28,047 nt of DNA from a bacterium (GTDB lineage Bacteria > RBG-13-66-14). The translations under genes were made by a program, and so were the position numbers. The number at the start of each line of letters is the position of its first letter. Within the stretch, counting starts at the first letter, position 1. The notes below the pieces were generated by a model. The model was not told the DNA's origin, ran no database searches, and worked only from the letters and a program-made list of their open reading frames with translations. Where the stretch lies: positions 1-28,047 of the forward strand of contig JAPLSK010000159.1 of assembly GCA_026398675.1 (NCBI GenBank), in the 5' to 3' direction. This document shows, one piece after another, positions 1 to 7,040 of the stretch.

Positions 1-472
1 AGGCCTCTTCGACGCGCGCCATGTCGTTGCGCCACTTTTTGACGTCCACGGGCGCAAGCACCACGGTCTTCGTATCCCCCTCCGGCGGGGGGCCCGTCGG
101 GAGGCGATTCTCCCACTCCCGCGTCACCTCGTCCAGAAGCTCGAACGCCCCGCGGATGTCCTCGGCGGCGGCGATTTTCTCCTCGGCGTGGCGCCGGGCG
201 GTTTCGGGCGCCTCTACACCCGTGAGCTCCTCCGTCGCATTCTCCGCCCTGCGCAACAGCTCCCGTGTCTCACCCGAGTCGAAGGGCAGGCGGTACCCGT
301 AGCCCTCGCCGATGTGGATCTGTCTGCCGTAATAGGTGTCCAGACAGGCCTGCAACTTTGCATCGGCGGGCGTGGCCTCGTTCTTGTAGCGCGTAAGCTC
401 GTCGTAATCGCTCCTGGCGCAGCCGCCAAGGATAACCGCCGCCACGAGCGTCACCACGATGGTCCGCGGCAT
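1..472 (-). CDS. Lipoprotein of unknown function, 3' end outside window
   Basis: The frame is open from ATG at 472 down to base 2 (157 codons) without a stop, so the gene continues past the window edge. The N-terminus is a lipoprotein signal: MPRTIVVTLVAAVI, then lipobox LGGC with Cys18 as the lipidated residue. The remainder is hydrophilic and rich in Glu, Arg and Ala, probably helical, and I do not recognise a domain. It begins four bases after the stop of the upstream lipoprotein gene (477-1025), so the two are almost certainly one transcript. By inference from the signal, the protein is anchored in the cell envelope facing the periplasm. Codon use is high-GC at third positions, like its neighbours. 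Confidence 0.7.
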   Translation of the reverse strand, partial: MPRTIVVTLVAAVILGGCARSDYDELTRYKNEATPADAKLQACLDTYYGRQIHIGEGYGYRLPFDSGETRELLRRAENATEELTGVEAPETARRHAEEKIAAAEDIRGAFELLDEVTREWENRLPTGPPPEGDTKTVVLAPVDVKKWRNDMARVEEA

Positions 473-476
473 GCCT

Positions 477-1025
477 CTAGCGCTCCCCCATGAGGATGAA
501 CTGGGAGAGGAGCACCCGGCGGCCCCGGGTGAACTCGCCCTCGACTTCGTTCACGGCCGCGGTGAAGTTCTTGCAGGAGAGGGCGATCCATTCGGAGTGG
601 TAGCCGGGCAGCGCCTTCTCGTCCTCCAGGGAGAAGGTGTACACCTTCAGGAAGTCGTCGATGAACGACTGGAGGTCCGCCTGGAGGGTGGCGAGCACTT
701 CTATTTTCCGATTCTGGAACTCCGCGATGGCCTCTTCCTTGTAGTGGGCGCTGGCGAAGAACTCGCCGAACTCGTAGGCCTTCTCCTGGTAGGTAAGGGC
801 ATCGTTTACGAGCCCCGGGACCTCGCGGCCGATGATTTCGGGGGCCAATTGGGCAATGTCGTCGGTCCAGCGGCGGATCTGCTCGGTCAGGAGCAGCACG
901 TCCGCATCCGGACCGTCCATCTCCTCGTGGTAGCGCTGCACTTCTTCGAGCTTGGCTTCCCTCTCGCCGCAAGCCGTGACCAAGAGAACGAAGAGGAGGA
1001 ACACCGCCGGGCGGAGTTTGACCAT
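477..1025 (-). CDS. Lipoprotein of unknown function, 182 aa
   Basis: The start is ATG at 1025, preceded by GGAG seven bases upstream. This places a clean lipoprotein signal at the N-terminus (MVKLRPAVFLLFVLL, then VTAC with Cys19 as the lipid anchor). A longer in-frame start at 1052 would put nine polar residues ahead of the signal and is less likely. The mature part is acidic and mostly helical, with no membrane segment and only one cysteine (in ALSCKNF) after the anchor. No family is recognised. It is the first gene of a two-lipoprotein operon driven from the promoter at 1055-1083; the second gene follows after four bases. The role is unknown and the envelope location is inferred from the lipobox. 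Confidence 0.75.
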   Translation of the reverse strand: MVKLRPAVFLLFVLLVTACGEREAKLEEVQRYHEEMDGPDADVLLLTEQIRRWTDDIAQLAPEIIGREVPGLVNDALTYQEKAYEFGEFFASAHYKEEAIAEFQNRKIEVLATLQADLQSFIDDFLKVYTFSLEDEKALPGYHSEWIALSCKNFTAAVNEVEGEFTRGRRVLLSQFILMGER

Positions 1026-1054
1026 TGAATCTCCGGTGGACAATCTTCGCATCT

Positions 1055-1083
1055 ATCTTACCAGAGGACCCGACACTCGGCAA
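1055..1083 (-). promoter_or_regulatory. Sigma70-type promoter for lipoprotein operon
   Basis: On the minus strand a -35 TTGCCG (1078-1083) is separated by 17 bases from a -10 TAAGAT (1055-1060). This gives a transcript start near 1048 and a leader of about 23 bases before ATG 1025. Spacing is ideal and four of six -35 positions match consensus. Confidence 0.5.
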
Positions 1084-1102
1084 GACGGGCCCCGCGACCG
1101 CG

Positions 1103-1132
1103 TTGTTCAATGCGTCCGCGCCGTGGTATACT
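1103..1132 (+). promoter_or_regulatory. Extended -10 promoter for glycosyltransferase operon
   Basis: TGG directly precedes TATACT (1127-1132), forming an extended -10. A weak -35 TTGTTC lies at 1103-1108 with 18-base spacing. It points to the glycosyltransferase and is divergent from the lipoprotein promoter. The same TATACT hexamer recurs upstream of other operons here (3567, 23027, and 14492 on the minus strand). Confidence 0.5.
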
Positions 1133-1231
1133 TGATTTGAGGAAGTAGCGACGGCGCGTGGGTTGGCGGGCGGAGCACGGGACCATGCCCCTGATCCGTT
1201 TGCGCACTTCGGTCGGGATCCGGTGCCCCCT

Positions 1232-2278
1232 ATGTCCCTTCGTCTGGCCTTCGACGCGACCGAGGCGTTCCGTCCGCGGCCCCAGGGGATGGGGCGGTAC
1301 TGCGACGAGCTGCTCCGCGCCTTGGCGAAAAACCCCCGTGTCGAGCTGACCCTTTACTGCCGGAGGGTTTACCGACCGGTGGCTTCCAGGCTCGCCGTCT
1401 GGGGTTCCCCGCCGTGCGGGACGTTTTTCCAGCGCCGGCGGTTCGGGGTGGAGGCCGACCTTTGGCATGGTCCGGCCAACCGGCTGCTGTACCGCGGCCC
1501 GTTACCCTCCGTCCTGACGCTGCACGACGTGGCCCCCCAGCTGGGTTACGCCAGGGACAGGCACCGCCAGCTCGCCCGCGAAACTGCTCGGGCCGCCGCC
1601 GTCATCACGCCCAGCCTTCATTCCGCCCGTGGGATTTCCGCGCAGTTCGGTCTCCCCGACGGGATGATTCGGGTGATTCCCTGGGCGCCGCCCTCGGGCT
1701 TCGAACCGCGAACGTCCGAAGAAGTGGGGCAGGTGTGCGGGCGCTACGGGCTGCGACCGGGAAAATACATCCTCCACCTCGGCTCCCGGGTTCCCCGAAA
1801 AAACCCGCAAGCCATCTTCGGGGCGCCCCGGGGGCTGTTGGAGGAGTTCGACCTGGATCTCGCGGTGAGCGGAGAACCCCTGACCGGTGAATGTGAGCTG
1901 ACCGCCCCATTGGGCGGACGGGTTCGCCATCTGGGGTACCCGGAAAATCTCCCCGCCCTGTATACGGGGGCCGCGGCGCTCATTTTCCCATCCTTCGAGG
2001 AGGGCTACGGCTTCCCGGCGGTCGAGGCGCTGGCATGCGGCTGCCCCGCCGTGCTGGCCCGTGCGGGAGCCCTGCCCGAGGTCGCCGGCGAAGCCGCCAG
2101 TTACTGTGATCCGGCGTCCGTTGAGGACGTGCGGCGCGCCCTGCGCCGGGTGCTCGAGGATGTAGCTTTCGCCGAAAATCTCCGCCGCCTCGGCCTGGAG
2201 AAGGCCCGTCGCAGCTGGGCCGACGTGGCAGAGGACCACCTGAAACTATACGACGAAATCGCAAACCTTACACGTTGA
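1232..2278 (+). CDS. GT4-family glycosyltransferase, 348 aa
   Basis: Retaining GT-B glycosyltransferase, predicted cytosolic. It would transfer a sugar from a nucleotide-sugar donor to an unknown acceptor, perhaps an envelope glycan. The N-terminal half starts with the typical strand MSLRLAFDATEAF and the acceptor-side segment around GMGRYCDELL. The C-terminal half has the donor-site HLGSRVPRKNP segment and the EX7E pair E257...E265 inside FPSFEEGYGFPAVEAL, followed by ACGCPAV, which is diagnostic of GT4. The frame is open from 1163, but residues before Met at 1232 do not look like the family's N-terminus. Ribosome-binding sequence at 1232 is poor, so the start is chosen on homology. The next gene begins four bases after the stop. 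Donor and acceptor cannot be told from sequence. Confidence 0.88.
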   Translation: MSLRLAFDATEAFRPRPQGMGRYCDELLRALAKNPRVELTLYCRRVYRPVASRLAVWGSPPCGTFFQRRRFGVEADLWHGPANRLLYRGPLPSVLTLHDVAPQLGYARDRHRQLARETARAAAVITPSLHSARGISAQFGLPDGMIRVIPWAPPSGFEPRTSEEVGQVCGRYGLRPGKYILHLGSRVPRKNPQAIFGAPRGLLEEFDLDLAVSGEPLTGECELTAPLGGRVRHLGYPENLPALYTGAAALIFPSFEEGYGFPAVEALACGCPAVLARAGALPEVAGEAASYCDPASVEDVRRALRRVLEDVAFAENLRRLGLEKARRSWADVAEDHLKLYDEIANLTR

Positions 2279-2281
2279 GGA

Positions 2282-2506
2282 GTGAACCGTTACGATGCCG
2301 CCATCGCGGCCGCCGACATTCTCTCCGACGCCAAGGAGGCTTACGATTCTCTGGTGGTCGAGTACGAGGGCGGTTCCATGGATCGGATAACCCGTCAGGA
2401 GCGCGTCAAGGAGATTCTGGACACGTACACGGACGCCGTTACGGACCTGCAATTGGCCGAGGGGCTTTTGCCGAAACTCCTGGCGTCGGTCAACGAGAAG
2501 CCTTGA
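2282..2506 (+). CDS. Small conserved-looking protein of unknown function, 74 aa
   Basis: GTG start three bases after the glycosyltransferase stop, with GAGG overlapping that stop, so translational coupling is likely. The protein is small, acidic and predicted helical (AAIAAADILSDAKEAYDSL, then RVKEILDTYTDAVTDLQLAEGLL). It has no cysteines, signal peptide or membrane segment. Third-position GC bias supports it being coded. I do not recognise a family. Position in the operon suggests some link with the glycosyltransferase, but no function can be assigned. Confidence 0.6.
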   Translation: MNRYDAAIAAADILSDAKEAYDSLVVEYEGGSMDRITRQERVKEILDTYTDAVTDLQLAEGLLPKLLASVNEKP

Positions 2507-2582
2507 CGCGCGGATACTTTTAGTACGAAAATAGGTTATGGGGATTTTGGCGAATCACAGACATATACACGAAGGAGGAGAG

Positions 2583-3329
2583 ATGCGGAAGGCTGTGTTG
2601 GCGCTTCTAGTCTTGGCCGCCCTGAGCTTTGCCACCCAGCGCATGGTGGTGCTCGAGGGTTTCACCAACTACACCTGACCGAGTTGCCCCTCGGCAGACG
2701 CGGCGTGGGAGGCCATTGACGCGCAATACCATGACGACATGATCCTCTGTGAGTGGCACATGAACTGGCCCGGGGCCAGCGATCCTTACTATCTCTACAA
2801 CCCGACCGACCAGAACAACCGGCGGGCCTTCTACGGGGTCAACTCCGTCCCCGACACCTACGTGGACGGAACCAAGGTCAGCTGGGGCAGCGCCGGGGGA
2901 TCCGTCGCCAACCGAATCAACGTCCCCAGCCCCATGGATATCGTCCTCGACGGGAACATCACCGGCAACGAAGGCTACTTCAGCGCCCGGTTCGAGTGGA
3001 CCGACAGCGTTCCCGACGGTTACTACCGCGCCTTCTTCATCATCGTCGAGAATGATCTCTACGCGGGCGGGAGGCACTACAATTACACCATGCGCATCAC
3101 CGAGCCCGATTACCCCGGCTGGCTCGTCCCGGACAACGAGGGCGTCCACTACTGGACCCAGGACTTCAACGTGGACCCTGCCTGGAAATTGGACGACGTG
3201 ATAGGTTACGTCATCGTCCAGAATTTCCAGACCAAGCAGGTCATCCAGGCCGCCCGGGTGGATCTCGCTGACTGGCAGACCCCGGTCGTGGAGACTTCCT
3301 GGGGCCAGATCAAGGCGAAGGATTACTAG
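2583..3329 (+). CDS. Candidate selenoprotein: secreted thioredoxin-fold (Omp28-like) protein with UxxC
   Basis: Reading from ATG 2583, which has an AAGGAGG site at 2572-2578, gives a signal peptide (MRKAVLALLVLAALSFA). The thioredoxin-like strand VVLEGFTNYT follows, then an in-frame TGA at 2676-2678 (codon 32), then PSC. The frame continues without another stop to TAG 3327-3329, giving 248 residues with U32. Family members of the Omp28/thioredoxin-like type have CxxC exactly here (E-x-FTN-x-x-C-x-x-C), so TGA replaces the first, nucleophilic cysteine: U32-P-S-C35. A cis-proline region typical of the fold follows (VNSVPDTYVDG, Pro90). The C-terminal half is beta-rich and ends AKDY. TGA is a normal stop in neighbouring genes, so a changed genetic code is excluded. 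Predicted periplasmic or surface redox protein. A conventional caller would start at ATG 2739 and lose the signal and active site. The alternative is a nonsense mutation. Confidence 0.75.
2676..2722 (+). other. In-frame TGA (Sec) with candidate bacterial SECIS region
   Basis: TGA is at 2676-2678. One possible fold downstream pairs 2689-2692 (CCUC) with 2709-2712 (GAGG) and 2698-2700 (ACG) with 2704-2706 (CGU). This leaves apical loop CGG 22 bases after the TGA, with a G in the first two loop positions, as bacterial SECIS elements usually have. A second option pairs 2703-2706 with 2719-2722. A stable CCGAG/CUCGG hairpin at 2679-2694 lies closer to the TGA than usual. None has been computed; the fold is by eye. 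Confidence 0.4.
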
Positions 3330-3335
3330 ATCGAG

Positions 3336-3560
3336 CGATCGGCCTGAAGGGGCGGTTTATAGAGCCTGGCCGACGTTGGGCTCGATCATATCCTCACGAT
3401 GGGACAGAAGGGGCGGGGCGTAGAGCCTGGCCGCCGTTGAGCGCTTTCAAATCCACACGATCGGATTGAAGGGGCGGGGAGGGAGTCGAGGGTGTTGTCC
3501 GCCGCACATGGGGACGACACCGAGATTGGACTTACGGGGCGGGGCGATGAGCCTCGCCTT
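3336..3560 (+). repeat. Degenerate 61-bp tandem repeat, about 4 units
   Basis: Units begin at CGAT 3336, 3397 and 3458, exactly 61 bases apart, with a fourth degenerate unit from about 3520. Shared cores are GAAGGGGCGG and TAGAGCCTGGCCG(A/C)CGTTG. The third unit has diverged in its second half and the fourth is offset by four bases. The array fills the gap between the thioredoxin-like gene and the geranylgeranyl-reductase-like gene and ends just before the latter's -10. No coding potential is seen. Confidence 0.7.
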
Positions 3561-3566
3561 TTAAGT

Positions 3567-3572
3567 TATACT
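3567..3572 (+). promoter_or_regulatory. -10 element upstream of the GGR/UbiA operon
   Basis: TATACT at 3567-3572, followed by TGG, gives a transcript start near 3579. No convincing -35 lies 16-18 bases upstream, where the sequence belongs to the last tandem-repeat unit. Confidence 0.35.
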
Positions 3573-3591
3573 TGGTCCGATTGACTGCGCC

Positions 3592-4467
3592 GTGGGGAAC
3601 GCCGAACCCAGGAGAAGTTTGCGCTACGATGTGATAGTCGTGGGGGCCGGACCGGCTGGTTCCAGCACCGCCTATCACGCGGCTCGGGGCGGTCTGCGGG
3701 TGCTCCTTCTGGAAAAGCGCCAGCAGGTCGGTTTCCCGGTGCGCTGCGCCGAGGCGGTGGGAAGCGGCGGGTTCGTGGAGGAGCTGGGCGACGACGAAAT
3801 CCTCTTCCCCGACGGTCCGGAGGGCGACCTGGCCCCGCCTTACCGCGCCGCCCATCTCCACGGCGGAATCACGGTCTCACCCGGGGGGAACCGGGCCCAC
3901 GTCAAAAAAGAGGGCGCCGGCTGGGTCCTCGAGCGGAAGCTTTTCGACCTCCACCTCGCCGAGCGGGCCGCCGGAGTCGGGGCCGAACTCCGGGTAAAGA
4001 CCCAGGCGCTTTCCGCCGAGCGGAGCGGGACCCTGTGGCGGATCGAGGTGCGTCGTCCGGGTGGGATGGAGACGGTGGAGGCCCCGGTGCTCGTCGGCGC
4101 CGACGGGATCGAGGGACTGGTCGGACGCTGGACGGGTCTTTCCAGGCACCTGCCCCCGGCCGACGTCCACGCCGGAGCCCAGGTGCTGGCCGCCGGCCTG
4201 CCCGCGTGGGTGGAGGACGACACAGTTTACTTTTTCCTCGGTTCCCGGGTCGCCCCCGGTGGATACGCTTGGCTCTTCCCCAAGGGTCGAGGGACGGCGA
4301 ACGTCGGGCTCGGAATCATGGGTAGCGGACAGTCGGGGACGGCGCAGGCTTACCTGCGCGACTTCCTCTCGGCGAATTTCCCCGAAATGACCCCTTTTCC
4401 GGCGCGGGGATCAACTGGGCCGTGGAGGCCGGGCGGTTGGCCGGGGAGACGGCGGTCGAGGTTTTGA
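3592..4467 (+). CDS. Geranylgeranyl reductase family flavoprotein, N-terminal part of a disrupted gene
   Basis: FAD-dependent oxidoreductase of the geranylgeranyl reductase family, which saturates isoprenoid chains of lipids or quinones. It shows the N-terminal dinucleotide-binding VVGAGPAGSS (about residues 17-26), the family segment VGFPVRCAEAVG, LERKLFDLHLAERA, and LVGADG. The frame runs to 4467, but real homology ends near 4395 (FPEMTPF). From 4401 the sequence GAGINWAVEAGRLAGE continues in another frame. The roughly 35-40 residues that normally lie between, including the second FAD motif GDAA, are absent. The true start may be TTG 3619 after AGGAG at 3610-3614 rather than GTG 3592. It shares an operon with the UbiA gene, which fits isoprenoid lipid metabolism. 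As it stands it should be inactive, unless the deletion is an assembly error. Confidence 0.8.
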   Translation: MGNAEPRRSLRYDVIVVGAGPAGSSTAYHAARGGLRVLLLEKRQQVGFPVRCAEAVGSGGFVEELGDDEILFPDGPEGDLAPPYRAAHLHGGITVSPGGNRAHVKKEGAGWVLERKLFDLHLAERAAGVGAELRVKTQALSAERSGTLWRIEVRRPGGMETVEAPVLVGADGIEGLVGRWTGLSRHLPPADVHAGAQVLAAGLPAWVEDDTVYFFLGSRVAPGGYAWLFPKGRGTANVGLGIMGSGQSGTAQAYLRDFLSANFPEMTPFPARGSTGPWRPGGWPGRRRSRF

Positions 4468-4730
4468 GCTCCGGCGGGGAGCCCACGGCTAGAGCCCTCC
4501 AGAGCTACGAGAAACGCTGGCGGGAGAGGCACGGACGGGAGCATCGGCAGCTCTACAAAATCAAGACCCTGGTCACGAGCCTCACCGACGACGAGATAGA
4601 CCAGGCCGTGGCTGCCCTGGCGGCCGGGGCGGCGAAGGGCGAGTTGGGGGAGATTTCCCCATTGAGAATCATCGGCTACGCCCTGAAAAACGCCCCGGGA
4701 CTGGTTTTGAAACTGAGGCACCTTCTCTAG
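4422..4730 (+). CDS. Geranylgeranyl reductase family, C-terminal part of the disrupted gene
   Basis: This frame carries the end of the reductase. Family homology begins at 4401 with GAGINWAVEAGRLAGETAVEVL, the glycine-rich FAD-contacting segment and following helix. A C-terminal tail of about 95 residues follows (SYEKRWRERHGREHR, then a helical end finishing LRHLL). It is +2 relative to the N-terminal part. GTG 4422 is the first possible start, but no ribosome site supports independent translation, so this is best read as the 3' half of one broken gene. The stop is three bases before the UbiA gene. Frame and composition remain clean on both sides of the junction, so the lesion is young or artificial. 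Confidence 0.7.
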   Translation: MEAGRLAGETAVEVLSSGGEPTARALQSYEKRWRERHGREHRQLYKIKTLVTSLTDDEIDQAVAALAAGAAKGELGEISPLRIIGYALKNAPGLVLKLRHLL

Positions 4731-4733
4731 GCG

Positions 4734-5636
4734 GTGTTTTTGGTGGTGACGAAATTCAGGGCCATCGTGGAATTGGCGCGGCCGACCAACATGCTCCTGG
4801 TTTTCGCCGCCGTCGTGTTCGGCGCCGCCCTGGCCCTGCCTCCCGGCGCATGCCCGACGTCCGGGTGGCTGGAGGCGCTCGGCCCGCTCCTCGCCGCTGC
4901 GGCCGCCCTGAGCCTCGTCGCCGCGGGTGGATACGCCCTCAACGACCGGGTGGACCTCGCCATAGACCGGATCAATCGCCCGGCGCGCCCCCTGCCGGCG
5001 GGTCACCTCTCGCCGCGCGCCGCCGTCTTGTTCTGCGTCTGCGCCTGGGCCGTCGCGGTCGGGCTGACCATTCTCGGCCCCCCGGCGGGTTACATCGTCG
5101 TCCCCTTCTGCATTCTGCTCTCCGCCGTATACGCCCTGCGGCTAAAGCACACCGGGCTCGCGGGGAACCTGGTGGTGGCGCTGATGACCTCCCTGGCCCT
5201 GGCCTACGGCGCCACGGCTGCGAATGGGTTGGACCGCGTCATCCCCCTGGCCGCCCTGGCTTTCCTGGTGAATCTCTCCCGGGAAATCTTCAAGGATGTG
5301 GAGGACCTGCCCGGGGACGCCGAGGTCGGGGCGCGGACGCTGGCGGTGCGCCTGGGCGAAGGGCCCACGCGGCTGATCGGCTCCTCGGTCGCCTTCGCCG
5401 TGACGCCGGCCCTGGCGCTTTTCTACTTCTTCGACCGCCTCTTTTGGGTGGACGCCCTGGCCGTCGCCGTCGGGATGGCGCTGCCCCTCGTCGCAATCGG
5501 CGTCTGGGGTCTCCGTCGGACGGGGAAGGTCGGGAGGGTCCAGCGCTGGCTGAAGGCTTCGATGTTCTGCGGCCTCGCGACCCTCGTCCTGGGTCGGACG
5601 GTTTACTGGCTCGCGGCGTCCGGCAGTCTTGGCTGA
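4734..5636 (+). CDS. UbiA-family prenyltransferase, DGGGP-synthase-like, 300 aa
   Basis: Integral-membrane prenyltransferase. The first aspartate-rich motif, N70-D-x2-D74-x3-D78-R-I-N-R-P, continues RPLPAG. The second is REIFKDVEDLPGD (183-195), followed by VGARTL. The NRPxRPLPxG form and the REIxKDxED form resemble (S)-2,3-di-O-geranylgeranylglyceryl phosphate synthases more than MenA or UbiA of quinone synthesis. Eight to nine hydrophobic segments are visible. The reaction inferred is transfer of a geranylgeranyl chain to a glycerophosphate lipid precursor. The adjacent geranylgeranyl reductase supports isoprenoid-lipid work. The start may be GTG 4734 or one of the GTG codons at 4743 and 4746; the upstream ribosome site is weak. 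Quinone prenylation remains possible. Confidence 0.85.
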   Translation: MFLVVTKFRAIVELARPTNMLLVFAAVVFGAALALPPGACPTSGWLEALGPLLAAAAALSLVAAGGYALNDRVDLAIDRINRPARPLPAGHLSPRAAVLFCVCAWAVAVGLTILGPPAGYIVVPFCILLSAVYALRLKHTGLAGNLVVALMTSLALAYGATAANGLDRVIPLAALAFLVNLSREIFKDVEDLPGDAEVGARTLAVRLGEGPTRLIGSSVAFAVTPALALFYFFDRLFWVDALAVAVGMALPLVAIGVWGLRRTGKVGRVQRWLKASMFCGLATLVLGRTVYWLAASGSLG

Positions 5637-5671
5637 CGTGCGTCGTGAACGGGTGGTGGAGCGTTTCCACG

Positions 5672-5700
5672 TTTATATGGTATGATACTGACGTTATAAT
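5672..5700 (+). promoter_or_regulatory. Strong sigma70-type promoter
   Basis: A perfect -10 TATAAT (5695-5700) lies 17 bases after -35 TTTATA (5672-5677). The start would be near 5707, and AAGGAGG at 5724-5730 precedes ATG 5736 by five bases. Confidence 0.7.
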
Positions 5701-5735
5701 TGCTCATTGTCTCCCGACTATTTAAGGAGGGGTGG

Positions 5736-6913
5736 ATGCGCAAGCTATTTCTCGTCTTTTTCGGAATCATCCTCGCCACGGGCTCCCTCGCCGCCGAAAA
5801 GACCACCGTGGCCTTCATCGGCCGGTCGGTCAGTTGGCCGGCGCGTCCAAGGTCATCGTGGGCAAGGTGTCCAAGGTGGGCGAAACGTACACCGTCACCG
5901 TCCGGGTGGTGGACGTTTTCGTGGGCAAGGTCGAGCTCTCCGAGTCGGCCGAGTCCAACAGCCTGGACGGCCTGTTGTCCGTGGCTCGGGACATGGCCGC
6001 CCGCCTGGCGGCGAACATCCCCCTGGTCGGCACCGTGGTCTCGGTTTCCGATAAAACCGTCAAGTTGGACCTGGGCCGCAAGGAGGGCGTGAATGTGGGT
6101 GACACGGTCGAGCTCTACCGCCTGGGCGAGGAGTACTACCACCCCGACACCGGCGCCTTCCTGGGCCGCGACATCGAGGAGCTGGGCGAGGCGAAAATTA
6201 CCAAGGTGCTGGCCGACGAGCTTTCGGAAGCGCTCTTTTCGGGCGACGTTCCGCCGGTGACGGGCGACAAGGTGCGCCTGGGCGGGACGATCGAGGTCGG
6301 CGAGCCCGAGGTCGTCACCACCGCTACCACGGTCCACCCGCGGGGCAAGGGCCCCGGATTCGGCGTCACCCTGAGCGCTCCCTTTCTCTTCGCCATCAAC
6401 AGCCTGTACGGGGATTACGAGGATTACGCCACCCAGGGGCTCCAGTTCGGCGGGAGCCTGATGGTGGACTTTTTCATTGCCCCGATCTTCTCCCTCGGCC
6501 CCTACTTCGGTCTTCTGACCTACACCAACACGATTGACAGCTGGGACTTATACGAGGAGGACACCTTCCTCGAGATGCTCTTCGGCCTGGGTCTTAAGGT
6601 CCGGTTCGTCGAGACGGGCATGGTGCGTCCCTGGTTGTTCGCCGGCGTCGGATACGCCCTGGTGTCCTGCGACTTGTACGTCAATGAATACGATTACGGG
6701 GAGGGATCGGGCTCGTACACCGGCGGCAGCTTCGGAGTGGACGGCGGCCTGGGCGTGGATTTCTGGCTCTCCAATTCCTTCTCTATCGGCTTGGGCGGCC
6801 TCTTCCACTACAACGGGGTCACGGAAGTCGAATTCGATTCGGGTCAAACTGGAACGCTCAACGACTCGCTGTACTCGGTGGGCGGCCTCCTGGACATCGG
6901 CATCTACTTCTAA
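5736..6913 (+). CDS. FlgT/CsgG-like domain fused to outer-membrane beta-barrel; internally deleted and frameshifted
   Basis: The start ATG 5736 has a strong ribosome site and gives signal peptide MRKLFLVFFGIILATGSLAA, then the strand EKTTVAFI. At about 5815-5835 the homology jumps to another frame (QLAGASKVIVGKVSKVG, from about 5838), which stays open to TAA 6911-6913. FlgT/CsgG-like proteins have some 50-60 residues between these two elements, so an internal stretch is missing. The span 5736-6913 is not a multiple of three. After it comes an S1-like/FlgT C-terminal domain (VVSVSDKTVKLDLGRKEGV to GDKVRLGG). Then about 190 residues of alternating aromatic and hydrophobic beta-strands follow, ending GGLLDIGIYF, a terminal Phe typical of outer-membrane barrels. 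It is a single-gene transcript with its own promoter and terminator. Role unknown; envelope location inferred. Confidence 0.7.
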
Positions 6914-6932
6914 GCCCCGGATAATTAAAAAG

Positions 6933-6957
6933 GTGGCCCGCGAGGGCCGCTTTTCAT
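6933..6957 (+). terminator. Intrinsic terminator after the beta-barrel gene
   Basis: Stem GTGGCCC (6933-6939) pairs with GGGCCGC (6944-6950), including one G-T pair, around loop GCGA, followed by TTTT at 6951-6954. Confidence 0.85.
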
Positions 6958-6995
6958 TTGGGGAGGTCGGACCGGCGTGAGGTTCGGAGCGGTTT

Positions 6996-7016
6996 CCCTC
7001 TCCCAGTGGGAGAGGG
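6996..7016. repeat. Dispersed palindrome CCCTCTCCC/GGGAGAGGG
   Basis: Perfect 9-base arms around AGT. The sequence CGGTTTCCCTCTCCC recurs with the same flank at 22664-22690, where the right arm has decayed to GGGAGTGG. REP-like intergenic element. Confidence 0.6.
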
Positions 7017-7040
7017 ATTAAGGGTGAGGGCTACCTTTGA

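Noticed and set aside
2676..2696. CCGAG/CUCGG hairpin as the SECIS itself
   Set aside because: Its loop is only five bases after the TGA, too close for known bacterial SECIS elements; kept only as a competing fold.
2583..3329. Reassigned genetic code (TGA as Trp or Gly) as explanation of the in-frame TGAs
   Set aside because: Many genes here end with TGA at the expected family length (glycosyltransferase, UbiA, TetR, DUF3795, fusion protein).
3336..3560. CRISPR array
   Set aside because: The 61-base period has no alternation of constant repeat and variable spacer; units are similar over their whole length.
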